A stretch of 12,010 nucleotides of DNA from GWC2-37-13 sp964564535 (GCA_964564535.1 CAZMBH010000027.1:1-12010); one strand, 5' to 3'. Shown: positions 5,992-12,010, counted from the stretch's first letter. The notes: generated by a model not told the origin, from the letters alone. Made by a program: numbers and translations.

Positions 5992-6189
5992 ATGGCAAAT
6001 CAAATTGTTAAAGCTAATTTTGCAACTGATATAATTGACGAACTTAAAAAGGTCAGTTGGCCGACTAAATCCGAGACTATCAGGTTGACCACAATTGTCA
6101 TAATTGTTTCCTTGATAATTGGACTTTATGTGGGTATAATAGACATCTTACTAGCGAAAGGTCTAGAAATCGTCACCAAGTTTAGATAA
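5992..6189 (+). CDS. secE: Protein translocase subunit SecE
   Basis: The 65-residue single-helix protein matches minimal bacterial SecE, a core subunit of the SecYEG channel in the cytoplasmic membrane. The amphipathic cytoplasmic helix carries the family motif ELKKVSWPTKSE (17-28), followed by one membrane helix (about 34-56). Length and motif are typical of short-form SecE from Gram-positive and CPR bacteria. It is first in the secE-nusG-rplK-rplA order conserved across bacteria, 6 nt before nusG. The message is predicted leaderless. Confidence 0.95.
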   Translation: MANQIVKANFATDIIDELKKVSWPTKSETIRLTTIVIIVSLIIGLYVGIIDILLAKGLEIVTKFR

Positions 6190-6195
6190 TTTTTT

Positions 6196-6795
6196 ATGGC
6201 AAATCCAGTTCAGATAGCAGAAGAACAGAAAGAGGCTTTAAAAACTAACGTTCCAGCGGCTCCAACAGGACCTGTTCCTAAGTGGTATGTCATTCATATT
6301 CAAACCAGTTACGAAGGTCGGGTTAAGCAGGCGCTTGAACAGAGAGTTAAAAGCTTAGGAGTTGAGGATAAGATTTTTGATATTGTTATTCCAACCCGCG
6401 AGATCATCGTTGTTAAAAAAGGTAAAAAAACCAAAGCTATCGAAAAAGTTTTCCCTGGTTACATTTTAGTAAAGATGATCCTAAATGATGACTCATGGTT
6501 GGTGGTAAGAACCACGGAAGGAGTAACAGGGTTTGTCGGAGCCGGATTAAAACCCACTTCGATTTCTGACAAAGAAGTTGAGGCAATCATGAAATTTGTT
6601 AAACAAGAACAACCAAAGTTTAAATCAAAGTTCTCCCTAGGAGAAGCCGTTAAAATTACAGACGGACCTTTTTCTGATTTTCTTGGAAGTATTCAAGAAA
6701 TTGATGAGGAAAAAGGAAAGATAAAAGTACTTGTTTCAATATTTGACAGAGAGACACCGGTGGAACTAGACTTTTTACAAGTAACAAAATTATAA
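6196..6795 (+). CDS. nusG: Transcription termination/antitermination factor NusG
   Basis: The 199-residue protein has the NGN domain (about 28-130; KWYVIHIQTSYEGRVKQAL at 29-47, then FPGYILVKM, VRTTEGVTGFVG) and a C-terminal KOW domain (about 145-199; FSLGEAVKITDGPFSDFLGSI, then VSIFDRETPVELDF). NusG binds the RNA polymerase clamp, suppresses pausing and couples transcription to translation or Rho. An N-terminal extension of about 28 residues rich in Ala, Glu and Pro precedes the NGN domain. It lies 6 nt after secE and 1 nt before rplK, within one operon; no Shine-Dalgarno is seen. Confidence 0.95.
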   Translation: MANPVQIAEEQKEALKTNVPAAPTGPVPKWYVIHIQTSYEGRVKQALEQRVKSLGVEDKIFDIVIPTREIIVVKKGKKTKAIEKVFPGYILVKMILNDDSWLVVRTTEGVTGFVGAGLKPTSISDKEVEAIMKFVKQEQPKFKSKFSLGEAVKITDGPFSDFLGSIQEIDEEKGKIKVLVSIFDRETPVELDFLQVTKL

Positions 6796-6796
6796 T

Positions 6797-7222
6797 ATGG
6801 CTAAAAAAATTAAAATAGTTCTTAAATTAAACCTGGCGGCAGGAGAGGCAACTCCAGCGCCTCCAGTTGGTCCGGCATTAGGTCAACACGGTGTGCCGAT
6901 AATGGAGTTTATAAAGGAATACAACGCAAAAACGGCAAAAATGAAGGGTCAGATTATTCCTGCCGTTATTACTGTTTTTGAAGATAGAAGTTTTACTTTT
7001 GTTACAAAATTGCCTCCGGTAGCGGCAATGATAAAAAAGAAACTGTCGTTACAAAAAGGTTCTGGAAAACCAAATACAGAAAAAGTGGGAAAATTGACAA
7101 AGATCCAACTGGAAGAAATTGCAAAAGAAAAGATGGCTGATTTAAATGCCAATGATGTTCAAGCGGCTATGAAGATAGTGGCAGGGACAGCAAGATCAAT
7201 GGGGATTGACGTGGAAAAATAA
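6797..7222 (+). CDS. rplK: 50S ribosomal protein L11
   Basis: The 141-residue protein is full length for L11, which forms the GTPase-associated region of the large subunit with 23S rRNA. Recognisable segments are the N-terminal Pro-rich loop PAPPVGPALGQHGV (20-33), DRSFTFVTKLPPVAAMIKK (about 58-76), GSGKPNTEKVGKLTKIQLEEIA, and the C-terminal rRNA-binding end DLNANDVQAAMKIVAGTARSMG. The start is 1 nt after the nusG stop. There is no room for the classic L1-binding mRNA leader immediately upstream, so autoregulation by L1, if any, must use another site. Confidence 0.97.
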   Translation: MAKKIKIVLKLNLAAGEATPAPPVGPALGQHGVPIMEFIKEYNAKTAKMKGQIIPAVITVFEDRSFTFVTKLPPVAAMIKKKLSLQKGSGKPNTEKVGKLTKIQLEEIAKEKMADLNANDVQAAMKIVAGTARSMGIDVEK

Positions 7223-7246
7223 AAATTAAAATTTTTAAATCTAATT

Positions 7247-8041
7247 ATGGGAAAAGTTAAACCAAGATTGATCGGAGATACCGAAATTGAAGAAAAACAA
7301 AAAAAAGAACAAAAAGCTAAGGCATTAGAAAAGAAAATATTAAAGAAAAAGTCCACCGTTGCCGACGTTGGTGTCGATGCTGATCAGCCTGTTATTGAAA
7401 AAAAAGAAAAACCTTTAAAATCACCAAAAGTTTCAAAAGTTACGTCCGTTAATTTACATGGAAAAAACTATCAGGAAGCGAGAAAAATGATTGACAGAAA
7501 TAAATATTATTCATTGCAGGAGGCAGTAACACTATTAAAAAAAATTAAACCAACTAAATTTGATCAGTCAGTTGAACTGCATTTTGTTGTTGATGAAAGC
7601 GGACTGAAGGGGGAAGTAGAATTGCCTTTTTCAACAGGGAAAATAGTAAGAGTAAAAATTGTAGATGATAAAATATTAAGTGATCTGGAAAAAGGTAAAA
7701 TTGAATTTGATGTTTTAGTTACCCATCCTTCTTTTATGCCAAAACTGGCAAAATTTGCCAAGGTTTTAGGTCCTAAAGGTCTTATGCCCAATCCAAAGGC
7801 GGGAACTGTCTCGATGAAGCCGGAAGAAGTCGTTAAAAAGTTTGAAAAAGGCATGTTAAGATGGAAAACTGAAGCAAAATTTCCTTTAATTCATCAGATG
7901 ATTGGAAAAATTTCCTTTGAAGAAAAAAATCTGATTGCCAATGCAGAAAAATTTTTGGAAGCTGTCGGGATATCTCACATTCAGAATGCTTTCATAAAAA
8001 CAACAATGAGCCCGTCCGTGAAGTTGGAATTGAATAAATAA
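7247..8041 (+). CDS. rplA: 50S ribosomal protein L1 with N-terminal extension
   Basis: The 264-residue protein contains the L1 core from about residue 72 (GKNYQEARKMIDRNKYYSLQEAV) through the signature LGPKGLMPNPKAGTV (about 173-187) to a C-terminal end SPSVKLELNK. L1 binds 23S rRNA at the stalk that moves deacylated tRNA. The first 70 residues are a Lys/Glu-rich, probably disordered extension (KQKKEQKAKALEKKILKKK and more), of the kind I recall in CPR L1 proteins. A shorter start is unlikely because the extension is continuous with the frame and no ATG is better placed at the core. It ends 2 nt before a convergent gene, and rplJ-rplL do not follow. Confidence 0.95.
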   Translation: MGKVKPRLIGDTEIEEKQKKEQKAKALEKKILKKKSTVADVGVDADQPVIEKKEKPLKSPKVSKVTSVNLHGKNYQEARKMIDRNKYYSLQEAVTLLKKIKPTKFDQSVELHFVVDESGLKGEVELPFSTGKIVRVKIVDDKILSDLEKGKIEFDVLVTHPSFMPKLAKFAKVLGPKGLMPNPKAGTVSMKPEEVVKKFEKGMLRWKTEAKFPLIHQMIGKISFEEKNLIANAEKFLEAVGISHIQNAFIKTTMSPSVKLELNK

Positions 8042-8043
8042 TC

Positions 8044-8712
8044 TTATATTTTAAACTTTCGTTTAGTAAGATCAATAATGATATTGGCTGCATCTTCGAC
8101 AGTTATATCTGATCCGGTCCTGATAACCAGATCATAATGATATGCCTTACAATGATTATGATTAAAAAGCGATTTGACAAATTCTTTTCTTTCCTTGTCC
8201 GATTCCTCAATCCGTTTTACAGCCTCCGGCCTTGAGATGTGTTCATAGGTCATCTGCCAAGTGACCCGTTGATCATACTGACAGATCATTCGGATATTTA
8301 AGGCATGGGGAAAGAGAAAATTTCCACCGCGGCCCAAAATTATTACATAACCTTTTAATCCGACTAAAGTCATCACTTTAATAAGGTGCCGTTGATATCC
8401 AGAAAGATGAGTAAATCTTTTACCAAAAGTTTTTGCCGTAATAATATCAGCCAGTGGTAATCTTTTGGGATCGATTGATTTAATTAATTCCTCTTCCAAG
8501 CTTTTATTTTTAGCAATTTTGTCAATCAGTTCATGGTCGTAAACCTTCCAGGGTTTTCCCAGTCGTAGAGCGATTAAGTTGGCAGTTGATTTTCCGCCTG
8601 ATCCCATTTCCCGGGATATTGTGATAAGCGGTAAGGGGCCGTGGGTTGGCTGTGAAGTCTTTTTTAATCCGCATAAAAACTTATTTTGAAAAATTTTGTA
8701 AAATTTTTCCAT
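8044..8712 (-). CDS. Cytidylate-kinase-like P-loop kinase
   Basis: The 222-residue protein matches the cytidylate-kinase-like family (Pfam Cytidylate_kin2). ITISREMGSGGKSTA (30-44) contains the phosphate-binding loop, followed by VYDHELIDKIA (57-67), ILGRGGNFLF (125-134) and a lid-like RPEAVKRIEESDKERKEFVKSLF (161-183). The C-terminus (VIRTGSDITVEDAANII) is also typical of the family. Canonical CMK phosphorylates CMP/dCMP; members of this branch are poorly characterised, so the substrate is unproven. The N-terminal 27 residues before the P-loop are longer than usual. It is convergent with rplA (2-nt gap) and has its own promoter with the TATAAT box six bases from the ATG. Confidence 0.85.
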   Translation of the reverse strand: MEKFYKIFQNKFLCGLKKTSQPTHGPLPLITISREMGSGGKSTANLIALRLGKPWKVYDHELIDKIAKNKSLEEELIKSIDPKRLPLADIITAKTFGKRFTHLSGYQRHLIKVMTLVGLKGYVIILGRGGNFLFPHALNIRMICQYDQRVTWQMTYEHISRPEAVKRIEESDKERKEFVKSLFNHNHCKAYHYDLVIRTGSDITVEDAANIIIDLTKRKFKI

Positions 8713-8718
8713 AGCGAA

Positions 8719-8727
8719 ATTATATCA
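8719..8727 (-). promoter_or_regulatory. Extended -10 promoter of the cytidylate-kinase-like gene
   Basis: TGATATAAT (8727-8719, minus strand) is a perfect extended -10 box. Six bases later comes ATG 8712, so the predicted transcript starts on the ATG itself. The -35 position (TTTATA, 17-nt spacer) is weak. Confidence 0.65.
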
Positions 8728-8746
8728 CAATATAGTATCATTATAA

Positions 8747-8826
8747 AAGCTCGGCTCGATATTTTTTGACCGCCACACCCCCATGGGGGCCCCTGGCGAT
8801 TTTCAAAAAATACCTGCGCCTCGCTT
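8747..8826. repeat. 80-bp imperfect palindrome upstream of the HEPN gene
   Basis: Nested complementary arms surround a GC-rich centre: AAGC/GCTT and GGC/GCC at the ends, TATTTTTTGA (8760-8769) against TCAAAAAATA (8803-8812), CGCCA (8771-8775) against TGGCG (8794-8798), and a perfect CCCCCATGGGGG (8778-8789) in the middle. It occupies most of the intergenic region between divergent genes and lies 12 bp before the HEPN ATG. It may be a mobile palindromic element or a structured leader. Confidence 0.7.
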
Positions 8827-8838
8827 TATTTCTTGAAT

Positions 8839-9333
8839 ATGGATTATTTAGTAAACAAAGAAAGTTCTTTCTGGTCTTACCTTTCACAGGGGCAGAAGGA
8901 TCTGCTTGAAGAAGGTTTATATTTAATGGACGATATTATTCGTGATCAAGCTTATCAATTCAAAGATTATTCTTTTTTAGTCTTTCCTTTTGCAAAAGCT
9001 AACGAAGGATTTTTAAAGCAGATTTTTCGTGATAAAAAGCTGATCAGCCGCCTTGATTATATTTCCGATCATCTTCGATTGGGAAAACTTATGTCCCCGA
9101 ATTTAATTGGGAAATTAGGACCAGATTCCCTTTACGTAAAGATAGAGAATCAATATTCAAGAGATCTGGCCGATAAAATTTGGAATGTCTGGAAAAACGG
9201 GCGTAATCAAATCTTCCACTACTTTCCCCATAACGTCAAAGCAATCAACTTTAGCGAAGCCAGAGGGATCTGCATGCAAATACTTCGAACAATGGAAGAA
9301 GTTTTCAATAAGTTAAATGAAAAGAATTTATGA
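8839..9333 (+). CDS. HEPN-domain protein of the RNase LS (RnlA/LsoA) type
   Basis: The 164-residue all-helical protein carries the HEPN signature R-x4-H at R122-H127 (RNQIFH), with the polar residue after Arg that is usual in HEPN ribonucleases. DYSFLVFPFAKANEGFLKQIF (43-63) resembles the helix conserved in the HEPN domain of RnlA/LsoA toxins. HEPN RNases cleave RNA in toxin-antitoxin and phage-defence systems; the other RnlA domains are absent and no antitoxin or MNT nucleotidyltransferase lies nearby. ATG 8839 is preferred; a TTG at 8833 in the same frame is a weaker alternative. Its TGA overlaps the ATPase start as ATGA, so the two are probably co-translated. The domain call is good; toxin activity is inferred only. 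Confidence 0.75.
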   Translation: MDYLVNKESSFWSYLSQGQKDLLEEGLYLMDDIIRDQAYQFKDYSFLVFPFAKANEGFLKQIFRDKKLISRLDYISDHLRLGKLMSPNLIGKLGPDSLYVKIENQYSRDLADKIWNVWKNGRNQIFHYFPHNVKAINFSEARGICMQILRTMEEVFNKLNEKNL

Positions 9334-11030
9334 AAGGTTTAACTTCTGATCAGGTTTCGCAACTTCTAACCCAATACGGTTTAAATGTCATTACGGAGCA
9401 AAAGAAAAAGTCAATTTTTGTTAAATTCTTTGAACAGTTTAATAACTTTTTAACAATTTTACTTATTGGAGCAGCGGCTTTTTCATTTCTGTTAGGTGAG
9501 ACCTTGGACGGGGGATTGATTATTGGAATTGTAATTTTAAACGGATTTTTTGGTCTTTATCAGGAAGCAAAAGCGGAGGAATCTTTAAAAGCTCTTAAAC
9601 AGATGACGGTAACTAAGGTCAGAGTTATCCGGGATGGTCAGCAGATAGAAATCGACAGTAAATTTCTGGTTCCCGGTGATGTTGTTTTTTTGGAAGAAGG
9701 AGTAAAGATACCTGCTGATGCCAAGGTTGTTGAGACAATGAATTTGGAAGTCAATGAATCAGCTTTGACAGGTGAATCAATGTCTATTTTAAAGAATATA
9801 AACGATAAAATATTTTCTGGAACGATTGTTGCCAAAGGTAGGGGATTAATTAAAATAGAAAAAACCGGTGACAAAACAAAGTTCGGTCAGATAGCCGGTA
9901 GTTTAATGTCGATTGAAGATGATAATACGCCTCTTCAAAAAAAATTAGCAAACTTAACCAGATTTATAGGGATTGGCGGAATAGTTTTATCAGTGATCGT
10001 TTTTTTGGTTTCCCTGTTGGAGGGTAGCGGTTACTTCCCGGCATTTTTACTTGCAGTTTCTTTAGCAGTGGCGATTGTTCCTGAAGGTTTGCCGGCGGTA
10101 ATGACGATCACACTGGCAATTGGTATGAAAAAAATGGCTGGGAAAAAAGCAATTGTCCGAAAATTATCAGCGATTGAAGCTTTAGGAAGTATTACTTTAA
10201 TTGCTACCGATAAAACCGGGACGTTGACGACTAATAAAATGCAGGTGAAAGAAATTTCTGTCGAGGAGGGTAAGGCACGGGAACTATTAATTTTGAACGG
10301 AATTCTCTGTTCCACCGCTTCGCTTGTCTATATCCATGATCATGGCAGCTGGGATGTTCTCGGCGATCCCACTGAGGGGGCATTATTGTTTATGGCTCAA
10401 AAACAGGGGTTGGATATTGATGAAATTAGAGCTAACTGGAAGGTCGTTGACGAAAAGCCGTTTGATAGCGTAACCAAGATGATGACGGTTGTTGTACAAA
10501 ATTCAAAATCCAATAAACTTATCTTATCCAAAGGTGCACCGGAATCAATTTTAAAAATTTGCGACAAAATTTTGATTAATGAAAAGGAAATAAAATTAAC
10601 GAATGAAAAGAAAAAGCAAATAGAAAATCAAGTTAAAAAATGGGCGGAAAAAGGTTTGCGAGTACTGGCGTTTTCGTTTAAAAATAAAATTTTTTTGGGA
10701 ATGGTGGCAATTCATGATGCGCCACGACCTGAGGTTAAGGATGCGATTTTAAAAGCAAAAAGGGCCGGAATAAAAGTGATTATGATAACCGGAGATAATG
10801 AGAAAACTGCCGAAGCGATTGGAGTTTCAAGCGGATTNNNNNNNNNNNNNNNNNNNNNNNNNNNNNNNNNNNNNNNNNNNNNNNNNNNNNNNNNNNNNNN
10901 NNNNNNNNNNNNNNNNNNNNNNNNNNNNNNNNNNNNNGTTTCAACAAAAATTTATTTTGAATTTGTCGGTATCTCAATGCTTGCCTTAACGGGAATATTC
11001 TTCGTAAAGAAATTGATAAAAATTCGGTAG
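9330..11030 (+). CDS. P2-type Ca2+-transporting-like P-type ATPase, interrupted by assembly gap
   Basis: About 502 residues precede the gap. They show a cation-ATPase N-terminus (GLTSDQVSQLLTQYGLNVI), two membrane helices (about 40-75), the actuator TGES (147-150), helix-4 PEGLP (251-255, where Glu252 matches a Ca2+ ligand of SERCA), phosphorylation motif DKTGTLT (294-300, Asp294), DPTEGAL (346-352), KGAPE (401-405) and TGDN (487-490). The order and PEGLP suggest a SERCA/PMCA-like pump that exports Ca2+ (Mn2+ possible) from the cytoplasm. The MVGDGVND hinge and helices 5 to about 9 lie in the N gap. After it, 30 residues form a last membrane helix with a basic tail. Family lengths of about 880-900 imply roughly 300-350 missing residues, far more than 100 bases. 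The TAG stop is the first part of a GTAGTGG palindrome. The pairing with HEPN is unusual. Confidence 0.85.
   Translation: MKGLTSDQVSQLLTQYGLNVITEQKKKSIFVKFFEQFNNFLTILLIGAAAFSFLLGETLDGGLIIGIVILNGFFGLYQEAKAEESLKALKQMTVTKVRVIRDGQQIEIDSKFLVPGDVVFLEEGVKIPADAKVVETMNLEVNESALTGESMSILKNINDKIFSGTIVAKGRGLIKIEKTGDKTKFGQIAGSLMSIEDDNTPLQKKLANLTRFIGIGGIVLSVIVFLVSLLEGSGYFPAFLLAVSLAVAIVPEGLPAVMTITLAIGMKKMAGKKAIVRKLSAIEALGSITLIATDKTGTLTTNKMQVKEISVEEGKARELLILNGILCSTASLVYIHDHGSWDVLGDPTEGALLFMAQKQGLDIDEIRANWKVVDEKPFDSVTKMMTVVVQNSKSNKLILSKGAPESILKICDKILINEKEIKLTNEKKKQIENQVKKWAEKGLRVLAFSFKNKIFLGMVAIHDAPRPEVKDAILKAKRAGIKVIMITGDNEKTAEAIGVSSGXXXXXXXXXXXXXXXXXXXXXXXXXXXXXXXXXXVSTKIYFEFVGISMLALTGIFFVKKLIKIR
10838..10937. 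other. Assembly gap of 100 N inside the ATPase gene
   Basis: Exactly 100 unknown bases, the usual scaffold placeholder. The hidden length is probably near 1 kb judging by the missing ATPase motifs and helices, so downstream coordinates and the reading frame across the gap are not real. Confidence 0.95.
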
Positions 11031-11099
11031 TGGTGTGATTTATCACACCAAAATAATCATTATTAATGATTATTATTGAGCGATGAATCGCTCCACTAC
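11027..11099. repeat. Composite GTAGTGG/CCACTAC element between ATPase and transketolase
   Basis: The ends are inverted 7-mers GTAGTGG (11027-11033) and CCACTAC (11093-11099). Inside are three hairpins: TGGTGTGA/TCACACCA (11031-11050), AATAATCATT/AATGATTATT (11052-11074) and GAGCGAT/ATCGCTC (11078-11093). It supplies the ATPase TAG stop on one side and the last eight residues and stop of the transketolase on the other. A role as bidirectional terminator is possible, but neither GC-rich hairpin is followed by a U-tract. Confidence 0.75.
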
Positions 11100-12010
11100 T
11101 TTTATAATCGCATCAGCATCAATTTGCTCATAATGAAGCAGTTCCTCAGGAGTGCCGGAAAAAGCGATTTTTTTAACACAAAGATGAACAAAATTTTCAA
11201 TTTTCAATTTACAATTTACAATAAGATCGGTTATTGCTTCGCCAATTCCGCCAGTCGGATAATGATCCTCAACGACGACGACATTTTTTATTTTTTTAAT
11301 CAATTGATTAATCGATTGTACATCCAGGGGCTTGACGGAATAGCAATCAAGGACGACGGTCTCAATACCTTTATTAGCCAGTTCAGTCTGTGCCTTTAAC
11401 GCCTCATGTAATGTAACACCGGCTGCGATGATTAATGCGACGGGTCGGTCACGCCCGACCCCTACATTTTTATGAATTTTTGATCCCCCGATTTTAAATT
11501 TTTCGCTTTCTTTATAGATGACCGGCGCTTTTCCCCGGGTGGTTCTCAAATAAAAAACGCCCTTTTTTTCGGCCATTATTTTTACCAGTTCTGCCGTTGA
11601 AACAGCGTCGGATGGATAAAAAACAACGCTGTTAAGCAAGCTTCTCATCATCGAAATATCTTCCAATCCCATTTGGGACGGGCCGTCTTCGCCGATCGAT
11701 ACTCCCGCATGTGAGCCGGTAATTTTAATGTTCCCGTTTGAATACTGGGACATTCTTATTTGATCAAATGCCCGGGTTAAGAAGGCGGAAAAAGTAGCTG
11801 CGAAGGGAATAAAGCCGATTTTTTCCAGTCCCAGTGCGACTGAAACCATATTTTGTTCAGCGATATAAAGCTGAAAAAAACGGTCGGGAAATGCTTTTTG
11901 AAATTTATTGGCGTAAGTCGAATTTCCAACTTCGGCGTCCAGTACAACAATGTTTTTATTAGTTTCTCCAAGAGCAATTAAAGCATCTCCATAAGTTTCC
12001 CGGGTAGCAA
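11073..12010 (-). CDS. Transketolase, C-terminal part (pyrimidine-binding and C-terminal domains), partial
   Basis: An open frame runs from the window edge to TAA at 11073 (311 residues visible). The first visible residues are ATRETYGDALIALGETN, the start of the transketolase pyrimidine-binding domain. It continues with FFQLYIAEQNMV (catalytic Glu), GSHAGVSIGEDGPSQMGLEDISMMR and the C-terminal domain LIIAAGVTLHEALKAQTELANKG, VVVVEDHYPTGGIGEAI, SGTPEELL. Transketolase moves two-carbon units between sugar phosphates with thiamine diphosphate in the pentose phosphate pathway. Many CPR and archaea encode it as two proteins, and the ATR motif is near the usual start of the C-terminal subunit, so this may be split or full length. 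Three repeats contribute coding sequence: NVGVGRDRPV (11439-11465), about VNCKLKIENF (11190-11222) and C-terminal VVERFIAQ. Confidence 0.9.
   Translation of the reverse strand, partial: ATRETYGDALIALGETNKNIVVLDAEVGNSTYANKFQKAFPDRFFQLYIAEQNMVSVALGLEKIGFIPFAATFSAFLTRAFDQIRMSQYSNGNIKITGSHAGVSIGEDGPSQMGLEDISMMRSLLNSVVFYPSDAVSTAELVKIMAEKKGVFYLRTTRGKAPVIYKESEKFKIGGSKIHKNVGVGRDRPVALIIAAGVTLHEALKAQTELANKGIETVVLDCYSVKPLDVQSINQLIKKIKNVVVVEDHYPTGGIGEAITDLIVNCKLKIENFVHLCVKKIAFSGTPEELLHYEQIDADAIIKVVERFIAQ
11190..11222. repeat. AATTTTCA/AATTTACA repeat inside the transketolase gene
   Basis: About four imperfect copies of a 7-8 bp unit (AATTTTC, AATTTTC, AATTTAC, AATTTAC) read on the coding strand as the NCKLKIENF stretch, where transketolases usually have a short ordinary loop and strand. 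Confidence 0.6.
11439..11465. repeat. GTAGGGG palindromic element inside the transketolase gene
   Basis: On the minus strand it starts GTAGGGG and forms a 7-bp stem GGGTCGG/CCGACCC with a 6-nt loop, ending GTC (an imperfect match to CTAC). It encodes the extra NVGVGRDRPV between the strands GSKIHK and ALIIAAG in frame. Confidence 0.75.

Noticed and set aside
8833..8838. TTG start two codons upstream for the HEPN gene
   Set aside because: An ATG follows at 8839 in the same frame and no ribosome binding site favours the TTG.
2806..9333. UGA recoded as glycine (Gracilibacteria/Absconditabacteria code)
   Set aside because: TGA serves as the stop of comEA and of the HEPN gene in ATGA overlaps, and no conserved protein is broken by internal TGA.
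10780..11046. Open frames reading through the N gap on the minus strand and in the other plus frame
   Set aside because: They exist only because N is read as unknown residues; their flanks are shadows of the ATPase.
11031..11050. Hairpin after the ATPase as an ordinary rho-independent terminator
   Set aside because: The stem is good but no U-tract follows on either strand; it is better explained as part of the GTAGTGG element.

Overview
The window looks like a chromosomal piece of a Candidate Phyla Radiation bacterium, most likely Microgenomates-like. This is inferred from protein style and cannot be proven here. Supporting points are an AT-rich and very compact genome, a ribosomal protein L1 with a long lysine-rich N-terminal extension, small exported proteins of a type I associate with CPR genomes, a two-piece reduced ComEC, and no convincing Shine-Dalgarno sequences. 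TGA is used as a stop (ATGA overlaps), so this is the ordinary bacterial code and not the UGA=Gly code of Gracilibacteria.

Layout, left to right. (1) 1-377, minus: 5' part of an exported Ig-like surface protein, cut by the window edge, divergent from (2) a PaaX-like transcriptional regulator (476-1213, plus). (3) 1197-3471, minus: a DNA-uptake operon, comEA, then the ComEC membrane channel, then a separate membrane-anchored ComEC metallo-beta-lactamase domain. (4) 3553-5931, minus: a three-gene envelope operon, an orphan six-helix sensor-like membrane protein followed by two secreted beta-rich proteins. (5) 5992-8041, plus: secE-nusG-rplK-rplA, the classical translocation/antitermination/ribosomal cluster, but without rplJ-rplL-rpoBC after it. 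(6) 8044-8712, minus: a cytidylate-kinase-like P-loop kinase. (7) 8839-11030, plus: a HEPN protein of the RNase LS type overlapping by 4 nt with a Ca2+-type P2 ATPase. The ATPase is interrupted by a 100-N assembly gap that hides about a third of it. (8) 11073-12010, minus: C-terminal part of a transketolase, open at the window edge.

No stretch over 300 bases lacks a gene; the longest gaps are 369-475 and 8713-8838. There are no tRNA, rRNA, CRISPR or transposase genes that I can see.

The most unusual signals are not genes. First, short GC-rich palindromes that begin GTAGGGG or GTAGTGG sit inside or across coding sequence (ComEC MBL domain, transketolase twice, and the ATPase stop codon) without breaking the frames, much as Rickettsia palindromic elements do. 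Second, AT-rich heptamer-like repeats encode signal peptides when T-rich on the coding strand and Lys-rich linkers when A-rich. Third, several promoters have an extended -10 box (TGnTAnnnT) placed so that the transcript should begin at, or within a few bases of, the ATG, implying leaderless mRNAs. Fourth, an 80-bp imperfect palindrome stands in front of the HEPN-ATPase pair.
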